NCBI GenBank assembly: GCA_963920635.1
Contig: OY987298.1
Location: 26,266,647 to 26,330,646 of the forward strand
Direction of reading: 5' to 3'
From: Pseudeuparius sepicola
Lineage: Eukaryota > Arthropoda > Insecta > Coleoptera > Anthribidae
DNA: 64,000 nt
The notes beneath the pieces are model-generated. The model worked only from the letters and a program-made list of their open reading frames with translations. It was not told where the DNA came from and ran no database searches. Shown here one piece after another: positions 21,737-32,879 of the stretch. Position 1 is the first letter of the stretch, and the number at the start of each line of letters is the position of its first letter. The translations under genes were made by a program, and so were the position numbers.

Positions 21737-21869
21737 CATGAATTTATCTTTAAAATTACCCAGAAAATCGGGTTTATCGCGTTAACTGGGACACCCTGTA
21801 CCTCTGCTCTGAACTTTTAGTAAGAAGCCCGCACAAATTTCTCGGGTCCAAAGTCGAATGTTTGTTTAG

Positions 21870-22120
21870 GCCGTGGCGGCAGAGGTGGCCGTGGGGGCCG
21901 TGGCGGTCGCAACCGTGACGGCGGCGACCGAGATGGAGGCGGTCGCGACGAAGGTGGCTGGAGTGGTGGTGGCGGCGGGGGCGGCGAAGCGGGCGGAGAA
22001 GACGGCGAGCCCCCGAAACCCAAAGAAATCTACATCCCGGTTGAGAGGACCAAGGATGAAGATCTGTTTACTCAGACCATACAGTCTGGGATTAATTTTA
22101 TCAAGCTCGATGAGATCGAG
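21870..22120 (+). CDS. vas: vasa exon B (RGG repeats to start of helicase region)
   Basis: 251-bp exon in phase with exon A (TTTAG acceptor; donor GAG|GTGAGT, phase 0). It begins with about seven Arg-Gly-Gly repeats, then a GGGGGGG run and an acidic PPKPKEIYIPVERTKDEDLF segment. It ends with the motif SGINFIKLDEIE that precedes the Q motif in Vasa proteins. The KEIYIP and GINF signatures separate Vasa from PL10/DDX3 and other DEAD-box helicases as known from the family. RGG repeats are substrates for arginine methylation and Tudor binding in known Vasas (family knowledge, not shown here). The first codons repeat the end of exon A at the DNA level, see findings. Confidence 0.95.
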
Positions 22121-23193
22121 GTGAGTTTTACACTTTCATTTTTGTGCCACTATCGTTTTGGGTTTGGATAAAACGCGAGTCAATTTTTTTTACCTATTTA
22201 CATCGCACGCACAATTCAATTAATTTAAGTGAAAATTCCCGGTGTTTTTTTATAAAAAAATTATGCTTGCCGAACAAATGGGTCTTCTGTAAGAAATCGT
22301 TGATCACATAAATATGCACGGACGTAGTATGATGTTAATGAATTAAGAAAACATGAGTTGCAAGAGAGAAGTAGGTACCCTTATTTATTATTTTAGACAA
22401 AATGTTTATAAAACAAAGTCGTTTATGATCTAAAGTGAAGCCTACATTTTGAAATAAAAACTCCGATTTTTAAATTTAAAATAATAATGGGCCTTTCCCA
22501 CACTTTTATAAGCCTATCATGAAATTTGTTGGAAATAAAGCTGAAAAATATGTTTTCTTCCTATTTTTTCTGATTGAGTAAGGCCTTAAAATTAAATATT
22601 AGGTTCAAATTTTCAAAAAAGCTGTGCTTAAATTTTATCATTGTGGTCAACATTTTGCTATTATATTTGCTTCTCACCTTTTTGAGTCGTCATTTCAAAT
22701 TTTGAACGAGGGAAACAATATTTGGAAATGTTAATTATATGATGACAACAGGGCAAATCAGTATGTACTTTCAATGATCTTAATGAAGGTAATTCTACCT
22801 AAAAGTCGTTAGAACCCCTAGCCCGCAGGATTCATTCATAAAGTTTGTTTTATTTTGCAAACGATATAACTCTTGTCTTACAATGAAACACTGAGCACTA
22901 GGTCATTGACTCCGGGCAGCACAGGCACAAACACTGTAATCCCTCATCATTTTCGAATAGATACCTATTTCAGACTCGCACAAATGTCTAGAATTTTTCC
23001 AATAATCACTAGATGTAGTAAATTCAGTAAACACAACCACCGCTTTGTCAATCTGCCATTACATTGTGCAGCGGTGCTGGATGTTGGGACAAACCCGATT
23101 TCCCAAGTGGAATAATGTAAAGCCGTAATTGGTTTTAAGTTTTAATTAATATTTCACTTTCGATTTACCTGAAGTTATCAACAATAAGTATGT
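22121..23193. other. Intron DNA, nothing recognised
   Basis: AT-rich, no conserved reading frame. Confidence 0.3.
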
Positions 23194-23201
23194 GTAATGT
23201 T

Positions 23202-24349
23202 CAAGGGCGCCCATAGAAAATATTTTAGGGGGGGGGGGGGGCAAAATTATCTCATCTAACCTTGTTCTTTTTAGAACTACCTAGCTCTGAATCGATAATT
23301 GGTTTATGTGATTGTGGCCCAGTTAAATTTTGTATAAAATATTTCAGGGGTTTGTTTTATACAGGGTGTCCCGAAATTAGCCTGCCATAATTTACCAGCG
23401 TGTTCTACGACCTAAAAAAATTAAAAAAGTTCCTATAAACATGGTCTCAAGGTAGCGATAGTTAGACATTCCTAATCATAGGCGTCCCAAATGGGGGGGT
23501 TCAGGAGTTAAAATTATCCCAAATTTTTTTTGTATACTTTTTTCCAGATTTCTTGCAAAATTATGAAAGTTGAAGGTATTCTACGAAGAAAAGGTGCTCT
23601 TGTTGAACTTCGATAGCATGCATCGTTTTCGAGTAAACTCATTTTGAAAATTTTTTGCAGAGTGCCATGAAAATGCCTATTAGAAATTAGCCTGCCACAA
23701 TCTACCACCACGATTTTTGATACAAAAAAATGAAAAAAGTTCCTATAAACATGGCCTCAAAAAAGTCCCCTAAGAGGGCTATAACCCCCGAAATGGACAC
23801 TTTGGCAAACGGTTTTTTCTAAATATTTCCAGAACGAACAAAGATAAAATTATGAAATTTGGTGTGTGATATATCTGTGAGCTTTGACGTTTACCGAGGT
23901 AGAGAGAGTTTGACATTCTTCATCATAGGGGTCCCAAATAAGGGGGTCAAGGGGTTAAAAATATCCCAAAATTTTTTCTGCGCTTTTTTCATGGTTTATT
24001 CTCCCAGGTGTGTCACATACCAAATTTCAGAATTTTATCTTTGCTCGTTCTGGAAATATTTAGATAAACCGTTTGCCAAAGTGTCCATTTCGGGAGCTAT
24101 AGCACTATAGCCCTCTTAGGGGGCACTTTTGAGGCCATGTTTATAGGAACTTTTTCATTTTTTTAGGTCGTAGAACATGCTGGTAAATTATGGCAGGCTA
24201 ATATTGGGACACCCTGTATACCTACCTGGAAGGATATGAAAATAATCTTTTCCTCAACTATAATAATATAAAATATAACGCGAAGGGATTTTGAGAATCT
24301 CCAGGGGGGGCACGTGCCCCCCCTTGCCCCCCACCTATGGGCGCCCATG
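23202..24349. mobile_element. hAT-like element, 8-bp duplication, carrying a nested insertion
   Basis: Ends CAAGGGCGCCCATAG and CTATGGGCGCCCATG, flanked by GTAATGTT at 23194-23201 and 24350-24357. Poly-G near each end. Without the nested element (23362-24216) it is about 290 bp, so non-autonomous. Confidence 0.8.
23362..24216. mobile_element. 855-bp mariner-type foldback, TA duplication
   Basis: Ends CAGGGTGTCCCGAAATTAGC and the inverse with a few mismatches; TIRs reach about 85 bp and a second inverted pair lies inside (AAATTTGGTGTG / CATACCAAATTTC). TA at both borders. No transposase. Confidence 0.8.
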
Positions 24350-24357
24350 GTAATGTT

Positions 24358-26680
24358 GTAATTTATCTCTTGTTGCCACAAAGTCCATTTTAAGATAAAA
24401 TGGCCCCGCTACGTTCTGTACTATCGGCTATTAGGCTGTGACCTGTTTATGGCAACAGAACAAAAATGTAAATAATAGGATCTGTATCAAAATCAAATAA
24501 CTCTGCCGCCTGATGTAAACAAGAGCATGTGGTGTTGAAATATTCGCCAGAGCCACACTCAGGCACAAAATATTACTTTTACAATGGTTTACGTCAAAAT
24601 GTTTCGGGAAAAAATTATTGGCTTCATTAAAACAGTTCAAAACATCGATAAAATTATTTGTAGCAGTATTTAAATATCTTAGACGCATGTGAAAACAACA
24701 AGATAAAACCGCATAAATACACTTGCGATCGAGTACACCTGCTGTCAGGCATGCGTGTTATTTGGCCTATAGTCAAACACATGCTTTTATTTACGCCAGG
24801 CATCAGATTCGAGTATAGGGATTCTGATAACTTGGTTCTACCTTTTTTTAACATAAGACCGCACTCCTTTTACAGTTTTAAGTAATCTCAAATCGATTCC
24901 GAATCACTTTGAGATCACTTCAGCTGACATCAAGTGTTCCTTTTACACATCTTCAGTTGATTATGAAGTGATCAGTTTACGCAGCAAATCGATTTTTATG
25001 GAATTTTTGTTGGTTTTGAGTGTTTATGGGGTTAAGGTGGTGAAAAATATTGAAAAATTCATTCAAGGGTTAGATTATAGATAACGTGATCGTACACTGT
25101 TCCATTTACCAATAAAAATCATTTCACTTTCACTATCAGATCATTTCATGTTCATTTCACTTCAAATTCACTTGTGCAAAAAGTCAAAAGGAGGACAACT
25201 TATGCAATACAAAGCATGGATGGGTACGGCTCTGCCTGAGATGATCTGACACAGCATAGCAATCGGCTACAAAAAAGGGCTGAAAATAAGCTGAATCAAA
25301 GTATTATTATAATTGTATAAGTGCAGGAATCTAAAAATAGTTGAGACACTACTGTATGTATACAGGGTGTAAATGAATAAGTGTAAAAAAATTCAAGTGG
25401 TGAATCTTTGAGTGATTCTAAGACGAAAAGTTTATATAAACATAGGTTCGGTAATGCTTCCTTTTCAAGATACAGGGTGTCAAACTCTTCTTAAAAAAAC
25501 GCTTTTTCGTAAATATCTCAATAATAATCCTTTAGCCGATTTTGTTGAAATTTGGCAGTGTCATTTATGGTAGAAAGAGGCTAATTTAGCCCCTACTAGA
25601 TTAAAATTATTAAGTACAGTGGCGTCCCGAGGGCACCTTAACCAATAATTTTGTAAAAAAAATGTGCGCCACTGACTTTTTTAAAACTTTTTTTTCCGCA
25701 TTCAGCAACTAAAAATACAACTTTTTTGTCTCTTGAATTATTCTCCTATCTCGCTTCGTTTTCGAGAAAAAAAAAATAAAAATAGCTTTATTGCATGTCT
25801 CCGGGACAACATAATAAAAAATTAAAACTACCAATTAACAAAAACTAGGGTATACCCGATATTTTTTCCATATATAAGAATATTCCCAAATTGCTCAAAA
25901 TGATGAAAAGTGTGACGACCCACTTCAAACGGAAACACCCCTATAAAATTTGTATTTATCACCCGATTTTAATAGAGTTTTTATAAAAGATCATCAAAAA
26001 CTGTACTTTAGGCAAAAAACCAAGGCCTACTGACATATTTTTGGTGTCAAAATTAGAGAAATCGTATTAGGCATATTTTTTAAAAAATTCTTTATATGCA
26101 CTTATTACACAAGAGAAACAAGAAAATATACCAAAACTACAATTTGTACAATGAAATTTTCTAAAGTAAATCAAAAGTCGGCCAAATTAACAAACTGCTT
26201 TACCAACCAAGCTTTATTTGACCTCCAGACCCCATTTTGGACTCAATCAGCTGTTTTGTTGGACTGCCCTGTAAAGTATAAAAATTAGGTTTACAAATTG
26301 AAAATGTCACTGCTGAACTTATTGATGGAGAAGGAAGACCATGGGTTAGGTTTACCTACAGACAAAGATTTGCAGTGTTGTCAGATTTAATATTTAATAC
26401 CCAATAGAAACATTGATTTCTAAATTCATTTGGTTCAAATTGCTAGATTTTTAGTATACATTGTGGGACAAACCAAATTTGAATATTGGAATGTTTCAAC
26501 GGTTTCTCTATTAAAAATTTCGTGGTTTTATGAGAACTACACTAGAGGAAAATCGAATTATTGTCCCTGGTAATACCAATTTAAACAGGAGGCTGCTCGA
26601 TCTAGGGAAATCATCACAAAAATTAAAAGTACCTGAAAACCTGCTTCACACACTGCAATAATTTGAAATGCGCTTTTTTG
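24358..26680. other. Intron DNA, mostly unrecognised
   Basis: No gene supported. Mariner-type ends (TACAGGGTGT) near 25360 and 25460 without a recognised partner. 24890-25200 has several TTCACTT/AAGTGA motifs. Confidence 0.3.
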
Positions 26681-26689
26681 ACGTCATTT

Positions 26690-26736
26690 ATTATTATATT
26701 ATTATAATATAATTATAATATATATATTATATTAAT
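26690..26736. repeat. AT-rich simple repeat
   Basis: ATT/ATA-type low-complexity tract. Confidence 0.8.
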
Positions 26737-26848
26737 GACGAGAAAATTCGGAATCGATTCAAAATTAATTTTCGACTGAAATAAACATAAGATTTACAAA
26801 ATATGCATGTTCATGCAACTTTCCTATTTAGTAAACATTAATGTTACG

Positions 26849-27147
26849 TCAGCAACCATCTTGTTTTCTGAACATTTTGTTTAGATTATCTCTCCTTTTT
26901 TGAGTAAACCACTGTAAAAGTCCCTTACCTATCTCTTCATGAGCTGTTTTTTTTTTGCAATTAACATTAACGTTACCATGCAATGATAAAATATCTTTTC
27001 TTTTCTTCCAAGTTACGGACATGGTAGCTTTAGGCAAACTCATTTCATGACAAATGTCACTCTGCTTAGCGCCATTTTGTAGTTTTTGAATAATGTCATA
27101 CTTGTCTTTTAGTATTAACGCTTTATTTACGTTTTTGTTTTTCCATT
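26849..27147 (-). pseudogene. pogo/Tigger-like transposase N-terminus
   Basis: The - strand encodes KALILKDKYDIIQKLQNGAK, then SLPKATMSVTWKKRKDI and AHEEIGKGLLQWF, a CENP-B/psq-type HTH followed by a Tc5-type HTH. A frameshift lies just after the start (MEKQKRK|KALIL). It stops at 26849, before any DDE core, so the copy is truncated. The matching terminal repeat lies at 27345-27509. Confidence 0.8.
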
Positions 27148-27344
27148 GTGAATGACCAATACGAGACTATAAACTAAACTAATAAGATTCACTCTGTTCA
27201 CAGTAGAATCTTCAACGCTACTGATAAAATTAATGTAGGTACTTCACATCCGAAGTTAAAATTGGGGAACTACCGGGGAACCACCGGAATTGCCCGGGGA
27301 ACCCCCAGAAAGTTTACTATAAACCGAAATTTTATACTGTACGT

Positions 27345-27509
27345 GAATAAAATTTGGTTCACTTTATCCGGAAGTTCATTATAAGCGGTTTCATTATACC
27401 CGGATAAAAAATGTATTAGTCTTATGGGAAAAATTTACGGTACCTAAAGTAGACTTCACTATAGCCGGAAGTTCACTAAAAGCGGGTTCATTATATCCGG
27501 ACACCACTG
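27345..27509. mobile_element. pogo/Tigger terminal region
   Basis: Two tandem copies of TCCGGAAGTTCATTATAAGC-like sequence. Outer end ATATCCGGACACCACTG followed by TA, the Tigger-type terminus (inverse CAGTGGTGTCCGG). The opposite terminus was not found. Confidence 0.7.
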
Positions 27510-28244
27510 TAAACAATTTTGGTAGTTTATAAATACTAAAGGTCTGCAAAAATGTTACAAATTAAAAATTACTCATCTACATATTTTCATAAAGCAAAAC
27601 AAAAATATAAATTAGAGAATGCTTGAAATTTTGATGGTTTTAACGTACTCTTTTCATACGCCGCTGGGTCGGTTGGTACCATAGACTTATGAACAAGGGA
27701 GACTCAACCATTCATTGTTGAATAGGCTTTTGTTGTGAATCAAACATTGCTATGAGTGCGAGAGAGAAAAAAGAGAGAGAGAACTTCATAATTCCGACTC
27801 CGAGCATCGCGGCCCAGGTTGACCAGTATAACATAATATAACATATTATACAGATCATTGGTTCCACAAAGGCACAGAAAAACAGCAAGCGCTTGCTGTT
27901 TTTCTGTGACGAAGGTAAGCAATATATTACGAAGGATTTTTTAACTGGCATCATAATAACAATGTTTTATAATGTTATTGTGCAAAATACTGGAAATTAG
28001 TTAGCAATTATTTTACGATATGGAAATAAAACAAATTCCTGTATCAATCTAATATCCAATAATATCTAAAAAATTTGTTTAGATGCAAGTCTCTTTTGCC
28101 ATTTTGTTCTCAGGAAATATCTGTTGTGAAAATATATCATGTAATTAATTATAATTATCAATATTATTTACTTAACTAAAAACTAATTTATTATTTCAAC
28201 ATAAAATTTAATATGTTTCTGATTTTATATCTTTTTTGTGATTT

Positions 28245-28880
28245 TTAATTATTATATTCATATTTGTCAGATTTACTTATTGGCCTACAGTGCCCTAGAA
28301 CTGCTATGGTTTTTGCAAAAGGCAATGAAGACGAAATAATAGCAATTATTCCTCCCCTCCTCTGCACTAGCATTAATGTGCTTTTGAGGTACTTGAGGGT
28401 GAGAATTATTATTATTATTAAATTGATAATAAAGCCATTTAAAGCTACGATCATAAACACTAATGCTTCCCTGGCCTCAGGAAGAGTATTTTCATCGATA
28501 TTGGTACCAATATATATGTATCCGATAAATTTCTGTCCTGTGCAGTCAACCTGCTTCCTTACTGACATCTCATCTGGCAAGATTACATAGCAAAGACTTG
28601 AATGACTCTTTTTGTTTTAAAGTTAAAGCTGTAAGAGCTTCGTTGGTGAATCCTGGACTGCCATCGATTGATCTGTACCATTTAGACAAGGTTTCTATAT
28701 GCCAATGTCAGTGCAAATGACCTTAAACTTGAATCTTGAATTATTATACTTTGCGTGGAAGGTCCTTTTAATAATCTTTCAAAGACATCTACGGCAGGTC
28801 CCGAAACTGATACCTGTAATGAAATGAAAATATTTATATTTTCGGCAAATAGGAGAAAAAAAAAACCAAAAGTTTCCAAT
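28245..28880 (-). pseudogene. P-type transposase, RNase H-like region
   Basis: The - strand contains SLRSFALTLAY, then in another frame KWYRSIDGSPGFTNEALTAL, then EMSVRKQVDCTGQKFIGY and LPEAREALVFMIVALNG. These are the SxELRxFAxxL, IDGSPGF, DEMxIRKQ and EALVFMxVALNG blocks of P/THAP9 transposases. At least two frame changes and a lost segment after VALNG show it is dead. The DEM acid is a proposed catalytic residue in the family. Confidence 0.85.
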
Positions 28881-28973
28881 TCCGGCTACCCTGTACAGTG
28901 TAATTGGTTGAGAGATACCTACATTTGAATTATTAAGTTACATGACAACACGCTAGGGCAAAAACACTTTTAC

Positions 28974-29185
28974 CTTTATTGTGGATTCTGATGACTCCGA
29001 TATGAGAAATTTTTTCTTTAAGTAACGCAGAAGGGATTGCAGGGATGTAATTCGGAGCTTCAATCTTCTAACAGTCATTTGTAGGGTGTGACCATTGAGT
29101 GAAGGAATAAATACTCAATGGTGTGACTTCGTTTTCTTTGCTTTCCAACAGTTTCTTGTACTACTGCTAAATTTCTCCTTCTTCT
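28974..29185 (-). pseudogene. P-type transposase, coiled-coil exon, split by a footprint
   Basis: The - strand reads TLQMTVRRLKLRITSLQSLL then YLKKKFLISES, the leucine-rich segment that follows THAP in THAP9/P transposases. It ends ATAAAG|GTAAAA. Removing 29093-29127 (palindrome plus one GTGTGAC) joins it in frame to an upstream open stretch (VVQETVGKQRKRSH). With the insertion, the frame is lost. Confidence 0.8.
29093..29120. mobile_element. 28-bp palindromic footprint, flanks GTGTGAC
   Basis: 17-bp left end CATTGAGTGAAGGAATA plus a 10-bp right end ...TACTCAATG, flanked by GTGTGAC (29086-29092; 29121-29127). Lies inside the coiled-coil exon of the P-type relic. Confidence 0.85.
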
Positions 29186-30196
29186 CGCCGGAGTGGAAAA
29201 ATCGCTACTTGCCAGTGTGCAATAAAAAGTTTAAATTTAAACCTAATATAGTCAAATATATATCTTTACTTGATTGCCAATTTCTAGTACAAAAATATAG
29301 TTGTGGTTTCCATCCTTGTTGCATAAATAACTAATTTGCAATAGCTTCTGCATCTCTTTCTCTGTTTAAGAAGCAGCAATAGTAGCTGACGAAGAGGATT
29401 GTATTCCGTCTTCAGCTAGTGCTTCCATTTTTTTGAATAGCTCTCTATAATTAAATAAAATTTGTATATACTTAGTACCTACATATCACAGAGAAAATAT
29501 ATATAAAAAACACTATTTCATATGCAGTGTGTTTCTTTTCGAGTCAATTCCGTTTTTTTACTTTATTAACTGATTTTCAAAATTCTTTTTTCCGCTTGCA
29601 CTCAAAGAGCTATATTATTTGTTGATGTGCATTTTTTAGCAACGTAGTTGCTTGACTTGCTGCGTTTAAAGAAAGTTCCCAAAAGTGACTAAGTTATATA
29701 CTTAGGTATTGTGACTGAAAAAACTATTTTTGATGTAGTCAAAAATAATGAAATGCATTATATTTTATTTAACATTTTTATACTTATATTAATCTATTTT
29801 TGAGCATTAAATAAAAAAATATTATCAGACATCACAGCTTTTTTCTTGTAAACTGTGTTTACAAGACCCTGGTTCAATACATTACTTACTGATTTTCTCT
29901 GTACAAATAAATATTAATTAATTTTCATTTCTTAATTAGTTTTCAATAATTAGTAGATTTTTTAAGAGCAACGTTTTTGTTTGCTTGAAGATAATAGTTT
30001 TTCCGTTCATGAAACTACATTAATTTATGGATATAGTGTTTAAGTGGCTTACTTACCTATCTTTAGAAGCAGATGTGCTCCCAGACGAAGTAAGCAACTC
30101 CTCAAATGAAATGTTTTGCAACCTGCAGAATTGCTCTGTTATTATTCTATTATAGTTACTATTATTATTACTTTAAAAATGCATACTATATCTCAC

Positions 30197-30465
30197 CTGA
30201 ATTCCGTAGGTCGCTCAGTTAATTTTTGATCAGCTCCAGGTTTAACATACCGGGGACCATTTCCCTTTATAACTATTTCGCATGGATGAAAATGATCCCA
30301 ACAATTTTCCGGGTGTTTTGGTAAACGCTGGTTCTCATTTAAGCCTACAAGGGAAAACGGAAAACCACACCTTTCTCCTTTCAGAATCCATGGGAAACCT
30401 ACAAAATATTCCCAATGTTAACAAATTGTTATTTCAAATAACTGCCGAACTAAAAGCACCAAAAC
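30197..30465 (-). pseudogene. P-type transposase, THAP exon
   Basis: The - strand reads CRFPMDSERRKVWFSVF and, after a frameshift, RLPKHPENCWDHFHPCEIVI then RYVKPGA. CWDH is the distal C-x2-H zinc pair and FPxDxERRKxW is typical of THAP. The N-terminal Cys pair is blurred by a stop. The exon ends at TTCAG|GTGAG. DNA-binding domain of the transposase; non-functional here. Confidence 0.8.
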
Positions 30466-31158
30466 AACATAAAGAAAAGGCAGTACTTTGGATATTTATC
30501 AGTACTTAGTACCTACTACCACTACCTACTTATCTACGCTACTGAAGAGGGCCAAACATTATGGTGAAAATAGCGAAAATAGCGAAAATAATACATACCA
30601 GTGAAAAGGCGGTTCCGAGTTAAAAGAGTTCAACTTTCCGCACACCTGACACCGGCGCACCATTTTTTAAAGTTTTCATATCACGTTTTTGCAAAAAATA
30701 CACGTAAAAACCTGAAAATGCTTGAAAATCGAAATATTCCGACTACTAAAAACGTCGCAAACAAATCTTATGACAGCGTCAGGTTTGGTGCCCGTCACAA
30801 TGAAATATGTCTAGTGGGAATTAAGGGGCGTTGTCGCTTAATCTCCATAAAATATTATACATAAATTAATAAACAGCATTTAACAAGTTTACCACAAAAT
30901 ATATGCCTACGGCGTTTGCGTTTGCAACAATTATTCTTCGGTTAACAATGCTTATATTCTCTTCTGTTATTATTAGTAGATAAGCTGTACCCATTTATAT
31001 CTGCGAAAAGGGGGTTGGGGGACATAACCGAAAATCTGGAAACCACACGCTCTGAGAATTTACAGGGGAACCAAATGAATAGAGACCAAAAGGATCTCTG
31101 ATTGCTTTAAAATGTAAATAGTTATATCTCCCCTTGCTTATAAGTCTATGGTTGGTAC

Positions 31159-32303
31159 GTAAAATTCTGAGGCAGTTCTTACTCGGTTGGCGCATGCCAC
31201 GATGACACAGAGGTGTTCTAAGAACGGCTGAACTCTACTATTTAATATTGGATTGGACACTAACAAAGCGGGATTTAGGTAGCTTTTACCATGGTTTCTT
31301 AAAACGTTTTGGAAAAATTTTAGCTGCTATCTTGTCTTTAACACCATTGGAAATGCTTGCTCAAAATCCTTGTTTTGTGGGGTCAAACTTAGTTTTAAGT
31401 CTGCATAACTGGACCTTGCGCTTCCTTACTATTTTCGCTGTGGTGTTGGTAGAAAACCCAAAAAATCTCATAACTCTCCCCGATGTTATGATTGCTCCCT
31501 TTTGCTTTTGCAAGTAACAATGCTACACCTAGTTTCAGCCATTGCCAGATAGGTTTTTTTTACCAGGTTGAAGTTAGGTAAGTTGTATCATTAAATAGAT
31601 ATAACGTATTCAGTACTTTCATGTAGTAGAGACCAATTTTTAATTAAGGTACCACATAAGTTGTTATTTGGCAAACATTTTGTAACCAAATTTAAACATT
31701 CCGCCACATTTTAGATCAATGACAGTATGCTCCGATTTGTCATATTGTCATAATTTTGATCTATATTTCCAATAACTAAAGTCAGCTACTTGTCTTCCAT
31801 TCAGAATTTGAAATATGAAATTTTCTTAACAACTCGAAAACGGGAGAACTAGATACAGTAGCAGGACGTTGACAACCATTATTAGTAAGTAGCAGTGAGA
31901 TGTAGGAGACTCAACTACTAAAAGGGGTTATTTTAGCCTTTTTTCGCAGTCTCAAAAAATCGAAAAAAGTTTTTAGACTCTGAACGCACTTATAAAAAAA
32001 TAGTGTGAAAAAGCCCATTGATTTACTTCTTAACAAAACTGCTATACTGATATTAAAAAGAGAACTAAACCCGGCAAATAAAAACTATATTACAACAATT
32101 TAACAACAGATGTGGAAGTTTGAAGTAACAAGAATACCAAATAACACGCAGAAACAAGAAAGTTCTGATGTCGGCATGACATACCTCTATCGTTCTTTCT
32201 TTCTCTACGATAAGTTGATAACTTCTTACGGATCTTGATGTAATGTAATATGCAACACAGACTAAGATTATATTAACTAATTTTCTTTCTTTATTCTTTC
32301 CAG
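31159..32303. other. Intron DNA before vas exon C
   Basis: Nothing recognised except the pyrimidine-rich acceptor at 32281-32303. Confidence 0.3.
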
Positions 32304-32495
32304 GTCAAAGTGACGGGAGAAGATATACCTCCGCCCATGACTTCTTTTGAAACCTCAGGTCTAAGACCCTTATTGTTAGACAACGTAAAGAAATCCGGCT
32401 ATCAAAAGCCGACACCCATCCAAAAGTACGCCATACCGATCATAATGGCTGGCCGAGACCTCATGGGCTGTGCTCAGACAGGCTCGGGAAAAACG
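32304..32495 (+). CDS. vas: vasa exon C (Q motif and motif I)
   Basis: 192-bp exon of 64 codons, phase 0 at both ends (TTTCCAG acceptor, ACG|GTAAGT donor). It encodes [16 protein letters not shown], an upstream Phe region, the Q motif [14 protein letters not shown] and the Walker A motif AQTGSGKT (motif I), which binds ATP. The donor lies directly after the threonine of GSGKT, so the next exon starts with AAFLLP, as expected for this family. No stop or frameshift is visible. It is separated from exon B by a 10.2-kb intron full of transposons. Confidence 0.97.
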
Positions 32496-32879
32496 GTAAG
32501 TTTAAAACAATTTTGAAATAAATAATGCCTTTGGTGAATTTCTGTTTGAAGTGTTGTTCTATTGACAGTGATAGGATTGACGATTTCCAGATTGTAGTAA
32601 CATTTTGATGCAGTCTTTGACCATTGCAAAGTATTAGAAACAAAAATAAATAGTAATTTACATTACAATACTGGAAAGTTGCAGGATATAGATTGACTTG
32701 GAGCAACCTTCAAAACACTTTCCGGCAGTGCAATATACGAGTACAGTATTTATTTAACTCTATTTTTTATTTTTATTACTTTTTTTAGTAAACATTCTAA
32801 CTGATACTAGATAATACTAATACATTATGGCATCAATATTTATTATTTGAAACAATAACATAATAGTTATTTATGTACC

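Larger units (their letters stand above)
27680..31150 (-). mobile_element. P-superfamily element, 3,471 bp, 8-bp duplication
   Basis: Left end CATAGACTTATGAACAAGGG; right end is the inverse with one change (CCCCTTGCTTATAAGTCTATG). Exact flanks GTTGGTAC at 27672-27679 and 31151-31158. P elements have about 31-bp TIRs starting CA and 8-bp duplications. The - strand carries THAP, coiled-coil and RNase H-like transposase pieces in the right order, all damaged. It lies in vas intron B-C and also hosts the 28-bp footprint at 29093. Confidence 0.9.

Noticed and set aside
20795..21740. Tandem units as a protein-coding tandem gene array
   Set aside because: Each unit's frames are short, on both strands, and broken between units; element ends and flanking duplications explain the structure better.
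21817..22023. Proline-rich - strand frame
   Set aside because: Antisense of the Gly/Arg-rich vas exon B.
28264..28590. 108-codon + strand frame
   Set aside because: Antisense shadow of the P-type transposase relic, which carries the recognisable motifs on the - strand.
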